64,000 nucleotides of DNA, taken from contig JARUPY010000396.1 in the NCBI GenBank assembly GCA_029817715.1, forward strand, positions 6,386,001 to 6,450,000, given 5' to 3'. Each line of letters opens with the position of its first letter. The first letter of the stretch is position 1. The notes under the pieces are model-generated. The model searched no databases and was not told the origin of the DNA. It saw only the letters and a program-made list of their open reading frames with translations. The position numbers and the translations under genes were made by a program. This document shows, piece after piece, positions 1 to 10,447 of this stretch. This stretch comes from Melastoma dodecandrum. Its lineage: Eukaryota; Streptophyta; Magnoliopsida; Myrtales; Melastomataceae.

Positions 1-700
1 TTGCAGCCTCAAAGATTTTACAAGATTTTTGCTTAAAAGAGTGGAACTTTCAAGCACCCCCAAAAGAACCTAAACCCAAATCGCCCAATGTGTCATTCTA
101 ACCGCACCAAAAACACTGTCAGTGTCATACCCGGGAACAAATAAACTATTCAAGATTACAAAGAAGCCATGAAAAAAGAAAGAAACCTTCAAGAACCCGA
201 GAAAACACAAACTCCAAAACCTTCAAATATGTAACCGCGCAACAGAGAAATAGACAATCATAGTACCATCCCTAACACAACTCCTAACCAACAAAAGCAC
301 ACGACGCAGAACACGCAGAAGGATTGGAACCCAGACCCAGGAATCCCACAATTTCACCCGTTTAAAAGAACCACGCACAGAAAATCAAACAGTCTCTCGT
401 TAAGGCAGCCAATCACGCCATACAGGACACTTACCACAAGAATCCCGAGCCCCGCCACGCCCCGACAAGCTTCAAGATTTCGAAACAAAACCCTAGACCC
501 AGAATCCCCAAACCAACCCCCCCTACAAAAAAAAAAATCACAGGCACGTCAAGTGAAGAACAGAAGACCAGAGAGAAAAGGGACCACCAACCCCACTAAT
601 CCAACAAGAGAAAGGTTCAATAATTTCACCCGAGGAGAAGAGGTTCGGTCGTCCTCCGAAGACTGGACCAAAAACAAGTCAACACAGGCCAAGTGGCAAC
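1..700 (-). other. Probable 5' UTR exon and first intron of a minus-strand gene lying outside the window
   Basis: Read on the minus strand, this stretch looks like the start of a plant gene. A telobox-like AAACCCTAG lies at about 489-497 (plus-strand reading) and a good donor (GTAAGTGT) near 425-435. The donor is followed by a T-rich, intron-like stretch running to the window edge. No coding exon is visible, so the product is unknown. The arrangement would make this gene head-to-head with the small membrane protein gene at 1050. The identification rests only on composition and a splice-donor match. Confidence 0.3.
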
Positions 701-888
701 ACAGAGTGCGTGCTTGCGTGCTGATAACGAGGGAGGGAGGGAAGGAGGGTTGTGCTTTGGTCGGACTTTATTGCATCGGAATTAAATCCCGTTCTGAAAA
801 CCCGCGGGCGGGGTATTTTTTGGGCTTCCCCCTTTGGACCTTCAAATCAAGACCGTTGCTTAGCTTCTTGTCCGAATCCGACATCATG

Positions 889-896
889 TATAAATA
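889..896 (+). promoter_or_regulatory. TATA box of the small membrane protein gene
   Basis: TATAAATA lies about 155 bases upstream of the ATG at 1050, giving a 5' UTR of roughly 125 bases, normal for a plant gene. No other strong TATA lies between it and the start codon. Confidence 0.6.
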
Positions 897-1049
897 CGAC
901 CTCGCGAATTAACCCTTTCCCTTTTTAACTTTTGACTGATAATTTCACTACCCCAGACAAATAACCAAAACCAGGACGACCCCATTTCTCATTCACACTC
1001 ATCATCCCCAAGTTCAGAGATAAAGGGCAAATCCCAGCTCGTTTCCGCC

Positions 1050-1403
1050 ATGGAAATCATCCAAAAGCTCATCCACTACAAGTACCACCTCCTCTTCCTC
1101 CTCCTCGCCGTCCTCGTCCTCTCCTTCCTAGTCTTCATCGCCCCCAGCGTCCTCACAGTAGTTGCCTACTTCTGGCCCCTCCTCGTATCCACGGGCCTGT
1201 TCCTCGTGGCGGTCGTCGTGTTCGGGAAGACCTCGGCGGCCGGATCCACCTCCTCCTCCTCCTCGGACAACTATCCATCCTCCATGACCGGGGAAGGGAT
1301 CCTGGACTACGTCGTCGCCGGCCCCACCGAGCAGCACATCGAACAACCGGTGGCTGCGGCGGGCTCGGCGGAGGCAGAAGTCGAGGGCTTCAAGGCGGAG
1401 TAG
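1050..1403 (+). CDS. Small plant membrane protein of unknown function (117 aa)
   Basis: This is a single-exon ORF of 117 aa. The N-terminus (residues 1-12) is short and basic. Two very hydrophobic segments at about 13-32 and 36-60, separated by a proline, are followed by a Ser-rich linker (about 65-75) and an acidic, Ala/Gly-rich tail. The predicted protein is a two-span or hairpin membrane protein with a soluble C-terminus. I recall similar short proteins in other dicots, annotated only as transmembrane or hypothetical proteins. The ATG has a CGCC-ATGG context and a TATA box at 889-896. The sequence after the stop is AT-rich and a transposon begins near 1593. The function is unknown. Confidence 0.75.
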   Translation: MEIIQKLIHYKYHLLFLLLAVLVLSFLVFIAPSVLTVVAYFWPLLVSTGLFLVAVVVFGKTSAAGSTSSSSSDNYPSSMTGEGILDYVVAGPTEQHIEQPVAAAGSAEAEVEGFKAE

Positions 1404-1592
1404 CAGCAGGAGGGCCAGCAAGCAGCGTGTAAGGGGTGGAGTCGGCCAATTTCTCATCAGTGTCATTTTTCCTAATTTTTAATTTTTAAAAATAATATTT
1501 AACTGTTTAATCTAATCGAATCTCCTTTTTTATTTAATTAATAGGATGAGGATATATAAATTGGGATGGAGTTAAAAAGAAATGGAAAAAAA

Positions 1593-2542
1593 AGCCGCAA
1601 ATATATCTCGTACTATACACCATTTTTTCGATCCATCCCGTCGTTTAAAACGTATCGTACAGTAACCCCAACTTAAGACGTTACTTCGACGTTATCCTCC
1701 GTTAGGTCTCATCTTGACGGAGTCCGACGTGTCGCACACGTGTCTCTGACGCCGTTAAAATATAACGGTCAAATTAGCAAATATATTTTGTACTATACCC
1801 CATTTTTTCCGATTTATCGCGTCGTTTGAAACGTATTGTACATTAACCCCAATTTAAGATGTTACTTCGACGTTATCCTCCGATGTTAAGTCGATTCTTG
1901 TAGATGGGCCCACGCTCCGTGTTGCTAAGGCCTGCGAGACATTCATGGAATTGGTTGACGACAGTGGTTACTCTGTGGCAATAATGCATTCTGCTAAAGG
2001 ACTCGTTTGTGAACAACACCATCGATTCATTGGGACTTAATGGGGAGCAGTTCGCACTGTTTTCTCCTCAAGAAGGAGAAGGTGATTATTGTCCATCCAG
2101 ACAGGGTAGTCGTGACTAACGGCCCTACTTTTGGATCTGTCCTTATGAAGGATTTTCTCAGTTCCCTTTCTAAGAAGATCAATTTCAATGGTACTGCCCA
2201 TGAAACCGTTGCCGCATATACATTCCCGATGGCGAAATTGACGGTCGGGGGTTTATTTCATTCTTTCCTTAAAAGGTTTAGGGGCTCTAACTAATTTTGG
2301 ACTCTGTGAATTTTTTATATTTTTGGCTTAATTAACAATTATATCCTATACTTTTTCCATTTTTTCCGATATATTCCTGATTTTTAACGTCGTCAGAGCC
2401 ACGTGTGCGACACGTCGGATTCCGTAGAGATGGAACCTAACGGAGAATAACGTCGAAGTAACGTCTTAAGTTGGGGTTACTATACAATACGTTTCAAACG
2501 ACGAAATAGATCGAAAAAATGAAATATAGTACATTTATAATT
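1593..2542. mobile_element. Inverted-repeat DNA transposon carrying a host gene fragment (Pack-MULE-like)
   Basis: A segment of about 165 bp at about 1597-1765 reappears as an inverted copy at about 2381-2545. Both contain GTAACCCCAACTTAAGACG followed by TTACTTCGACGTTAT. A partial direct copy of the left arm lies at 1777-1883. Putative 11-bp target duplications (ATGG followed by seven A) flank the arms at 1582-1592 and 2543-2553. Long terminal inverted repeats with a 9-11 bp duplication are typical of Mutator-like elements. No transposase is present. The inside holds a broken pyruvate decarboxylase piece, which fits a Pack-MULE. The exact ends are uncertain by a few bases because the flanks are A-rich. 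Confidence 0.65.
1886..2275 (+). pseudogene. Pyruvate decarboxylase fragment inside a transposon
   Basis: The first stretch (1886-2040) reads like the cofactor-domain region of plant pyruvate decarboxylase: a VDGPTLRVAKACE-like motif, then a SAKGLV motif, then FIGT. A stop then replaces the Tyr expected before WGAV. The sequence skips about 25-30 residues of the family and resumes in another frame with LLKKEKVIIVHPDRVVV and VLMKDFLSSLSKK (about 2065-2180). A further frame change is needed to read RIYIPDG near 2215-2235. There is therefore a premature stop, an internal deletion and at least two frameshifts. Family knowledge: PDC converts pyruvate to acetaldehyde in the cytosol. This copy cannot encode a working enzyme. 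It lies between the transposon arms and was probably captured by it. Confidence 0.75.
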
Positions 2543-2553
2543 ATGGAAAAAAA

Positions 2554-3265
2554 GGAAACACAAACAGGAAGTACCCGAACAAAAGGAGGTACGAGGGGAT
2601 GTTATGATGACTAGGATTGAATGCAACTCGTGAGTCCATGGGACACTCTTTTGGGAGTTTTCAAATATTATGTCACGAGGAAAAAGAGAATCTTTTTCAG
2701 GGAAAGGCGGGACCCACACCCCAATACTGTCCTCATGTCCCGGACAGCTGTCTCCCAGCCCCCTTCTATTGGGCCTGATCTGAATTGTTTTGGGCCTTCT
2801 GATGGAAGGCCAGTTTCTTAGTTGGTCTTTATGGGGTGTTTTCTGGGCCGATAAACGAAAAGGGCCCATTTGGGATGTGATGTTGACGCCTTGTCGAGCT
2901 ATGGATGCCGAGGAATGAGATTCTGTTAAGTGCGGCGATCGGATGGGACGTCCGTGTGCCCGACATCGAATCCTGAAGGAGAAGGAGAAGATCAGAGTCA
3001 TCACGGAAACCGAAATGGTTTTTGGGATGGAATTTGGTATCCGATTCTCTCTGCAGTTGTAGCTGGCCGTGTTCCCCAGCTTAAAACGTGAGGCAGCGAA
3101 GCGAATTGTTTTGCTGTGATTCAGAAGCATCTGGTACTCGAGGGAAACCATATGCCTGATTTATCACGTCGAAGAAACGGAAAAGGATCATTACAATACA
3201 TTGTTTATGATTAAGTTGTTATAGTAGTTATAGTTCCTTGAACTTTTTAAGGTGCCATGGTATCA
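2554..3265. other. Intergenic stretch without a recognisable gene
   Basis: Long open frames exist on both strands here, but none reads like a protein (high Ser/Arg/Pro bias, no family resemblance). This is probably the 3' flank of the DUF761-like gene and spacer next to the transposon. Confidence 0.4.
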
Positions 3266-3997
3266 TCATCCGAGGACTGGGTGCTGTTGTTGTGGCACAT
3301 GTGATGATCCTATGCAGATTTCTTCCCTGACCTTACGAATGAACTCGTCAAACTTCCTGTTCAGATCCTCCGCTGTCGTTATCTCATGCAGGGATCCCGC
3401 TTCGAGAATGCAATCCTCGTTTTCATTGAATCCGTCTTCTTCCTCGCTTTCTTCAGCCCTTATTCCTACGTCATCAACATTTCCAGCTTCCTGCTCTCCG
3501 CAATCCTCGGAGCAGCACTCACGGATTTCTTTTACCCCTTCTCCATCTTCGTCCTCATTATTGCCACCATCCCCCTTTCCTGCATCTTCTAAGGCCATCT
3601 CGCTTTCATAGACGTACACCCCCTCCTCGTTGAATGCCGACGATCTCCAACCCCCTTCTTCTCCGTTCATCCACGAACACTCCACTCCTATGGTTCCACC
3701 TCGACTTTGTCTCCCATAGCCATCTCTGATCAAGCCGGAGCTTTTGGCTAGGAACACCAGGATGCCATTACAGAGTAGGAACATATGGTTCTTGTCGGCA
3801 CCGAGCTTCAACAACCTTGAAAGAAAAGCTGAGATCTGATGATCAAGGAGGTTGAAGCCGAAGCTGAAGATTGCAGAAAGATGACAAGGGTTGATCCAGG
3901 TGGACAACAAGAGGGAGAACAAGGAGAGGGATAAGGCTAACTTAGTGAGATGCTTGAAAAAGTTCTTCTTATGGAATGAGAGGGACATCAAATTCAT
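3266..3997 (-). CDS. Intronless plant protein with membrane anchor and DUF761-like C-terminus (243 aa)
   Basis: The start is the ATG at 3997-3995, the first Met that fits a TATA box at 4101-4108 (minus). The open frame continues upstream to 4294 without a better ATG and is 5' UTR/promoter. The N-terminal third is hydrophobic with two membrane-like segments (about residues 17-35 and 38-60). A long acidic region (about 120-200) is rich in Glu, Asp and Gly. The end carries EDLNRKFDEFIRKVREEI, the Leu-Asn-x-x-x-Glu-x-F-I-x-x pattern seen at the C-terminus of plant DUF761/DUF4408 proteins (sometimes called cotton fibre proteins). The function of that family is unknown. The frame is intact, so the gene is likely expressed. 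Confidence 0.75.
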   Translation of the reverse strand: MNLMSLSFHKKNFFKHLTKLALSLSLFSLLLSTWINPCHLSAIFSFGFNLLDHQISAFLSRLLKLGADKNHMFLLCNGILVFLAKSSGLIRDGYGRQSRGGTIGVECSWMNGEEGGWRSSAFNEEGVYVYESEMALEDAGKGDGGNNEDEDGEGVKEIRECCSEDCGEQEAGNVDDVGIRAEESEEEDGFNENEDCILEAGSLHEITTAEDLNRKFDEFIRKVREEICIGSSHVPQQQHPVLG

Positions 3998-5085
3998 GTT
4001 CTGATACTCCTTTGTTGGAATTGAAGGCCCTGAAGACACAGCTTTCGGTTTGCATGAGAGATAGGTTGGTTGGTAGATAGGTAGATAGAGAGAGCTTCCT
4101 CTTATATAGAGCTTTTCTTTCTGTGAGGAATATGTTCTTTGGGATTCAAAAGAACATATTCCAGTTTTGTATTCATGTGATAGATGAGATAAAATCAAGT
4201 TGATCAATGATTTAGAAGTTACAACTGTTGTTGTTGTTCGACATGGGTCTATGAATCTATGATGATCTTTCAGAGGAGTTGGTTGATAGAACAATTATGA
4301 CAACAAAACCTCCAGAGCAAGCATCCTCAATTCCTAACCAAACTTTGCATGCATTAATTCCTCCACACACATAATTGAGGTATATGGGGCCTTGGAGAAA
4401 TCATATAGACTTTTGGATAATCAAATGAAATTTCCTAGATAAGCAAAGACTAAAATTGCAATAATGAGTTTAGTTAATCATGTTATGAAGCTTTAATGAT
4501 GGTTTTGCAATATTTGGGCCTTTAGCCCGAATGGTCGGCCCAAGCCAAGCCCAAAATAGTTATCCACCGTCTTTGAGGCCCAACAGTGGGCTAACCCACC
4601 GACATCTCCAGGTTCAGGTCGCTTCGAGTAAATGATAAGAATGGTTCGAAAATGGTCCGCGAAAAGTTCGAGTTCGTCGAACTCGTTTATTTCCTCCCTA
4701 CTTGTGGAAGAGTCGTCTTCCTTCGGGATATACTCATTCCTGTAATTTCACCTTTACACGTACGAGATCATTCATGTGCAAAATTTTACTTGAAATTAAT
4801 TGACTCGGATAAACTTCTTGGACTGGCATTAATTGGAGCATCATGCTTCCCTTGATGCTTTCTCTTTGAGTTCACATGAATATACGAGCCGCGGATTTGA
4901 ACCAATGCGCACGGCCAGCATCGTCGTAATATTACAATTCTAAACTAAGCCCTGTCGAGTTTAAGTCCCATCACATTTCGAGCACCTAAACATGCGAGGA
5001 GCCTTCCACTGCACGCCCCTTTCCCCCGAGATCAGGCTTTGTCGAGAATAATATACCAAAGAGTGCCTGGTAGCTCATTCAACCG
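3998..5085. other. Promoter region of the DUF761-like gene and intergenic DNA
   Basis: It holds the TATA box at 4101-4108 (minus strand) and otherwise AT-rich spacer. The short open frame at 4652-4855 has no family resemblance and no context supporting a gene. Confidence 0.4.
4101..4108 (-). promoter_or_regulatory. TATA box of the DUF761-like gene
   Basis: TATATAAG on the minus strand, about 104 bases upstream of the ATG at 3997. Confidence 0.6.
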
Positions 5086-6515
5086 CCGGAGAGCGCCTTC
5101 TTCGTCTTCTTATCTAAGGCCTTCGCGAACTGTGGAGCGGTCAGAGACAGCAGCTGATTCAACAGCAACTTAACTACACGGGATTTCAGCCGGGCATACC
5201 TAGACTTGATCCCCTGTTCCAGGATATACCCAAAGTACTGGGGGAACTTCACCAGCTCCTATTGCGGGTAATCCATTGTCAAGAAGAATTCCCATTTCGG
5301 CACCGGATTCTCCACCAAGCTGAAGGTGTAGAGAGATCCATACCTTGACACCATGGTCTTGATTTCTTCCGAGGTATACCCTCTATTGAGGAAGAACTCC
5401 GTCACAGGCTTCAAGTGGGACTCAATGCTCAGACCGAAAGTCTGAGGAGATCGGACAAAAAGGAAGGCTACGTCGATCCCCATGGCTTGGAAGTATTCAG
5501 CAGTAGGATGCAGTTTCTCTTCCACGCTGTAGCTCGTGATGTTCGGACTGTTGGTTAGAATCTTACCTATGTGGTCCTCGGGCACGCCCCATTCCAGTAG
5601 GAAATCCAGCGTTGTCTGAAACTTCTGCGGCTATATGTTAGCAGAGCGGGGAAACGGTATATAACTTTTGCCCACTTCTTCTTGTAGATTCTCAGTTTCT
5701 CAAAAGATACAACATTGTTGGGATCAGATTCTCGGGGAGACTGATTCCGCACAACTGGGGCCTCTTGACAAGGATGGACGATATCGGACTTTGGAACCCC
5801 GAGATCAAGGAGAAACTCCACCAGCGGCTTAATTTTCCCTTCCAAACTGTAGTAAGCAAAGGCAGGGAATATCCTTGTTATTCCCTTGGTCTGCTCAAGA
5901 CTTAAACCGAGCTCCATCAGGTAGAGGATGTGAGGACGCAGGTTTCCAGTCGAGTCCACCTCGCACGCCCTAGAGATGGCCTTTAGCTTTTGACTATTTA
6001 GATTCAAATCAGATAAGGAGCAGCAACAAGCTTCTCCTTTGGAGGCGGATCAGGGAAGTCCTCAACGACATCCACCAGGACATTGCCGTGTTCTTCGAGA
6101 AGGGTTTCGAGGTACGGGATTAGGGCATCTCTGATTTCAATAGTTGTGAGTTCCCGTCCTAATATTGTTACACTGATGTCAGGATTTGGAAATGCATTCT
6201 TCTAAGTTGAAAAGGCAAAGGGGAAAAGTTGCAGCAAATAGTTACGGAATTAGATAGTTCGAACCTACTAGGTACTGAGACCTGTGAACGGAATGAAGCC
6301 TCGAAACAAGGTGGTCGACAGAAAAGGTCCGACTTGTTGATAGTTATGACTGCAACTGCATTGCTTAAGCCTTGTCGTTTCAAGAACAAGGCCAGTACAG
6401 CCTTGGCTTCCTCTTTTTCTGCCGCTGCAAGCGTAGAAGGTACAACCCTAAGACCGTAAGGCCAATCTATCTCTGAACCAGAAGCTGGCAGAGCAATGAT
6501 ACAGGATCAGCATAG
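5086..6515 (-). pseudogene. mTERF5 (MDA1)-like transcription factor pseudogene
   Basis: Translation of the minus strand gives a nearly full mTERF-family protein, in order: AAAEKEEAKAVLALFLKRQG, a piece matching INKSDLF and DHLVSRLHS, RELTTIEIRDALIPYLE, KLKAISR, the mTERF repeats, VIYRFPALLTYS, SYSVEEKL, SPQTFGLSIE, SRYGSLYTFSL, KWEFFLTMDYP, and a Lys-rich end at about 5090. One intron is kept (6159-6264, GT-AG on the minus strand), so this is a DNA-level duplicate and not a retrocopy. Breaks: frameshifts near 6325, 6025, 5785, 5705 and 5630, plus an in-frame TAG at about 5259. Family knowledge: mTERF5 acts in plastid (and perhaps mitochondrial) gene expression. The copy is not functional. The first part above about 6450 is the least certain. 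Confidence 0.85.
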
Positions 6516-7720
6516 TCATCCCAAATCAAAATATCAGTTATGGGGTCAGAGAAAAACCAACCTGCGACTAAACGCAGCTCCGCACGAGGCTCGCCGCAGT
6601 CTGATTGACATGAGAGGAATCTCCCGGGAAAGACACCCGGCGATCTGAAAAGACAAGTGAACATCCATCCATCAGATAGGGCTTCACCCAACAGTTGGCC
6701 GCTAACCCAGCAAGAAGTAAGACAAACTTTCCGAATCAAAATCGGGAAAAGTTTCAACCTTTCTGCTCAAATCAAGTACCCAAAACCATTTTTTTTCCCG
6801 GGTGTTGCAACCCATAAACAACATGCAGAAAGACTCGACTCAACACGACATTCTAGGTAATCCCGACAAGAAGTTCGGAGCTTGGACAGAAACACCCAAC
6901 GGGGGACAAAAAAGCGGCACCTTGATGAGAAAGACTGCTCCGGAGAGGATGGAAGGGTGGGAGTGGAAGGAGGGCTTTTTTTTCTGGCTTCGCCACTGGG
7001 TGGGAGGACGACTGAAAGTGAGCAGAGAGATCGCAGCATGCTCGTCTCTCTTCCCTCCTCCTCCGGGCTCGCTGTCGACTCGCCGACCACGGGTGGCAAA
7101 CCAAACCACGTCCGTAAAATTATCGAGTTTGTCGGAACGTTGGCATGTGCCCCCAAACCCCAACGGCTGCTAATAGAAAAACAGTCCAAAAGTTTATACA
7201 CATTTTACAATCCGGTCCCCAATTAGCTCCTGTACAGCCACGGTTCGTTAACAGCAGCACAGGCCGCAGCAGCACAGAACAGCCGTCGTCCGAGGGCATG
7301 CCACTTATTCATCCTCTGCACGCATACGGAGCCTATATTTTCGAAGGGTTACATGTGGCTGTGCTCGATGATCTGGAATGCTGGGGGTTGATCGGAAGTT
7401 ACCACAGATTAAAAGTAACATCCACAGAAAAGACTGCTCGTGAGATACATTGCAGCGAAAACTACCACATATTCTGACCATAGAACAACAAAGCATAATA
7501 TGGCACCAAAAACGCCCCCTCGAATAATCTGTTCAATATCACGGGTTTAAGTTCGTCGGGGGAGTCTGAGCAGATCCTCGGTCCATGGCTTTGGGTTCAA
7601 GAACTAAGTAGAACATCATGTGTCCTGCACCCCCAAAATGGAATTCTCGAAACTTCAATCAGTCGGCTTTGTAGGTGAAACTACCCCGGAATTGTTACTT
7701 GAAAGACCCAACAGATGGAT
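6516..7720. other. Intergenic DNA and 3' flank of the neighbouring minus-strand gene
   Basis: Many overlapping open frames occur at 6650-7480 in several frames, but none shows a conserved motif or codon pattern. I see no gene here. The part near 7500-7720 should contain the 3' UTR of the gene ending at 7721. Confidence 0.4.
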
Positions 7721-9152
7721 TCAGATTTCAGTAAGGAGGTATTTCTGGAAGCAGAATGACGCTAAAACAGGCCCGGTCAGATCGCCGATAGCACACCCTG
7801 CGGAAGGGAGTAACTTCTTAGGCACAGCAGATCATTTATCCCCCAGCACAAGGATTTAAATAATGAAGTAAAACTCCTGTGAAGATAAGCGATCTGAACT
7901 CACCGATCCATTGTCCAAGCGAAGGGCGGATAACAACGGCACCAATCCCAGCTCCAATTGAAGCAAACACAAGAGAAGCCGTATACTTGATCGTTGCACC
8001 ACCAACCTTTTTCGCCAAAAGCTCGAACTCTTCTGCTGGATCTACATCTTCATCTTCTTCCTTGCGGTGAAATACACGAGACAGGCATCGGTATGTTTCA
8101 ATACTAACTTGGACCAGCCAAGATGCTAAAACTCCCAGGAGATAACCTGTCCCAAGGAGCAGTTGAAAAAAAAAACACCCATCAGATTGAAAATTAACAA
8201 CCAAAGACATTTGGCAATAGAGTGAAGAAAATTTTTAACTTGACCTCTAAATGTTGTCTTGCTGACACTCCAGAAAAAAACCATGGTTGGCATGCCCCTC
8301 TGTGCCTTCCTTGCGGCGGATTTTGGAACATCTACTCATGTATTCAGAAAGATAGAAGATTGGATAAGAGGCATGGGGAAGAACCACAAGGACAGCCATT
8401 TACAAAGCAAATTAGCGAATAAATATACCTTTAAGAAGTTTCCAAGCCATTCTTTGAGAAATATAGTGGAAAGCAAGTCTTTCAAGAATCCGTCTAGTAG
8501 TTACATTTGTGGTCTGAGAAAGGACCAATCCATTTAATCATAAAATGGGAAATGAAACAACATGAGATTGAAAAGTAATTACACAGTAAGAATATTACAG
8601 GAGACCAATCATCTCTTGATAGAAAGAATTTATTTTTTAAGTGATTTTCAGCAGAATTAAAGCAGTTAGCCAGTGGCAAAAGCTATTAAGGTGAACTCAT
8701 AGTTTCCTAGAGATCAGGACATGGCATGAAACTTTAAATACTTTTCGTAAAATCCTAAATGCAACTTCATTCCCCGGTGGGAACCAGAAAACTAGACCAT
8801 GTAAAACCAACCTCTCGTATTATCTGTTTCACAGATTTTTTGAAAGGGACAACCAAATCTACACGGCGCTCCTCTTGGGCGTCCGGTATGAAGTCATCAT
8901 CATCTTCTTCCAAGTTTGTTCGGGGCTCCAAAAGTGGCAAATAGTACAGTAAAAACGACCTCAATGAAGTCATGGCAAATGACCTTGGTTCAAAAGCAGA
9001 AAAAAGCGGCTTTAACTCGATGTTATACTGTTTTGTGCCATATATTCCCAGCTCATCTTGCAATATGCTGCTAGTCTCCTTATGAGGGACAAAGTCCTCA
9101 GTCCATGTTGCCCCGGCATCACAGTAAGCTACTGGCACCCTAAAGTTGCTGC

Positions 9153-9186
<34 letters not shown>

Positions 9187-9932
9187 CCAAATCAAGAGAT
9201 GAGCGCCTTGAAGAAGACAACACAATAATCATGGCCAAAGAGGGTGCCAAGACAAACTTTCTGGAAAGATCTCAGCAAAGTGATTAATCCAGGCTCAAGG
9301 AAAGAAAGATGTCAATTTTCCATCACATTATCATCAGCGACATTCTGCAAACAAAAGTAATCAGAATTGACTACCCAATAACATTTTACACTGCTACACA
9401 GCCGAGGTGTCAAACGATTACCACACCCCAGCAAATGAAATAACAGAACACCAACTTCTGGACAGAGGCAATGAATTTTCGATCTCTCTTTCCCTCCTCA
9501 CGATATCGGTCACCAACAATCATCAGACACAGACAATGTTCCGGCAGCCGGCAAAATAGGCAGAACCATCAGGCCTAAAACCACACATTCAAAGTCCCTA
9601 GATCAACAGTACTCCAACTCTAACCCGACACCCCCACAAGAGCAAACCTCACTCGCTCACTCAAATAAATCAACAGTCGCCTTCAACCATCCTAACAAAC
9701 CCAATCGATTCACGGCAACAAACAACCCAACATCCAAAACCAACGGAAGAAGGGGGGGCGGGGCTCTTCTTTACCCGAACAAGAATCTAGAGGCGAAGGG
9801 CTTCCCGGCAGCGACAGCGGCAGCAGCAGCCGCGGCGGAGAAGAGACTGTGGGAGTGAAGGGTTTGCGAGGAGTAGGAGGAGGACGGGTTCTTCTTCCTC
9901 GCAAGCTCGAGGATAATCGATATGCCGCTCAT
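7721..9932 (-). CDS. Conserved plant membrane protein of unknown function (six exons, 328 aa)
   Basis: Exons on the minus strand: 9775-9932, 8812-9148, 8429-8513, 8245-8331, 7904-8146, 7721-7797. All junctions are GT-AG and the frame stays open across all joins (987 bases including the stop). The N-terminus (MSGISIILELARKK, then Ala-rich) could be a targeting or anchor segment. Exon 2 carries an acidic stretch (LEEDDDDF) after a hydrophobic LRSFLLYYLPLL. Exon 5 has a hydrophobic GYLLGVLASWLVQV, and a glycine-rich membrane-like SLVFASIGAGIGAVV followed by RPSLGQWIG. I recognise the pattern as broadly conserved in land plants but cannot assign a function. The Gly-rich segment is loosely reminiscent of Tim17/22/23-type proteins, a weak resemblance. 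It shares a 515-bp upstream region with the WSS1A-like gene. Confidence 0.8.
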
Positions 9933-10447
9933 CTTAATTTCTTGGGGGAAGCGCCGCTCGAAGAAGAGAATCAAATCAATCCAAAAGGCGGCAGATTCAT
10001 GACAAGATCTCGCCTTTCTTCATCTAAACGAGCTGAACGCCGGTGAAGTGAGAGCTGGCCAGACAATATACGATTGGGCGGCGATTGGACGCAGAAACCC
10101 GCATAAAGTAACGGAAAAGGTGAAGTAAAGAAAAGCTTCCCTCCCTTCAGTGGAGAAAAACGAAAGTTGACCAAATCAGCCCACAAGAACACTCAGAAAC
10201 ATGGTGGGCTGGGCTCGAATCGATTCCCACCCATAAAGTGGCCGGATAAATCTGAATCTTTACGTGTTATTCCTTCTGGGTTTGCTGAACTTATATTATC
10301 GGGGTGTGGTTGAATTTTTTGAAAAGTAGCGAGCTAGCGACCACGATTGTCCAAGAACCGCGCCATCCCAGCTCTTCTGCTTGTCCGAAATTCCTTCCTT
10401 TTCCTCGGATAGGTTCTGGGTCTCTGTCGGGAATCCGTGATAAGGGG
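9933..10447. promoter_or_regulatory. Shared upstream region of two head-to-head genes
   Basis: 515 bases separate the ATG of the minus-strand membrane protein gene (9932) from the ATG of the plus-strand WSS1A-like gene (10448). It must hold both 5' UTRs and core promoters. I see no strong TATA box on either side, which is common for housekeeping bidirectional promoters. Confidence 0.45.

Noticed and set aside
2480..3151. Minus-strand open frame of 223 codons
   Set aside because: Composition is not protein-like, it overlaps the transposon arm, and it has no conserved motif.
3252..3611. Plus-strand open frames over the DUF761-like gene
   Set aside because: Antisense shadows of a convincing minus-strand gene; Ser/Pro runs mirror its acidic codons.
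6767..7226. Several overlapping frames of 83-144 codons on both strands
   Set aside because: No conservation pattern. Overlap in five frames suggests a GC-balanced spacer rather than a gene.
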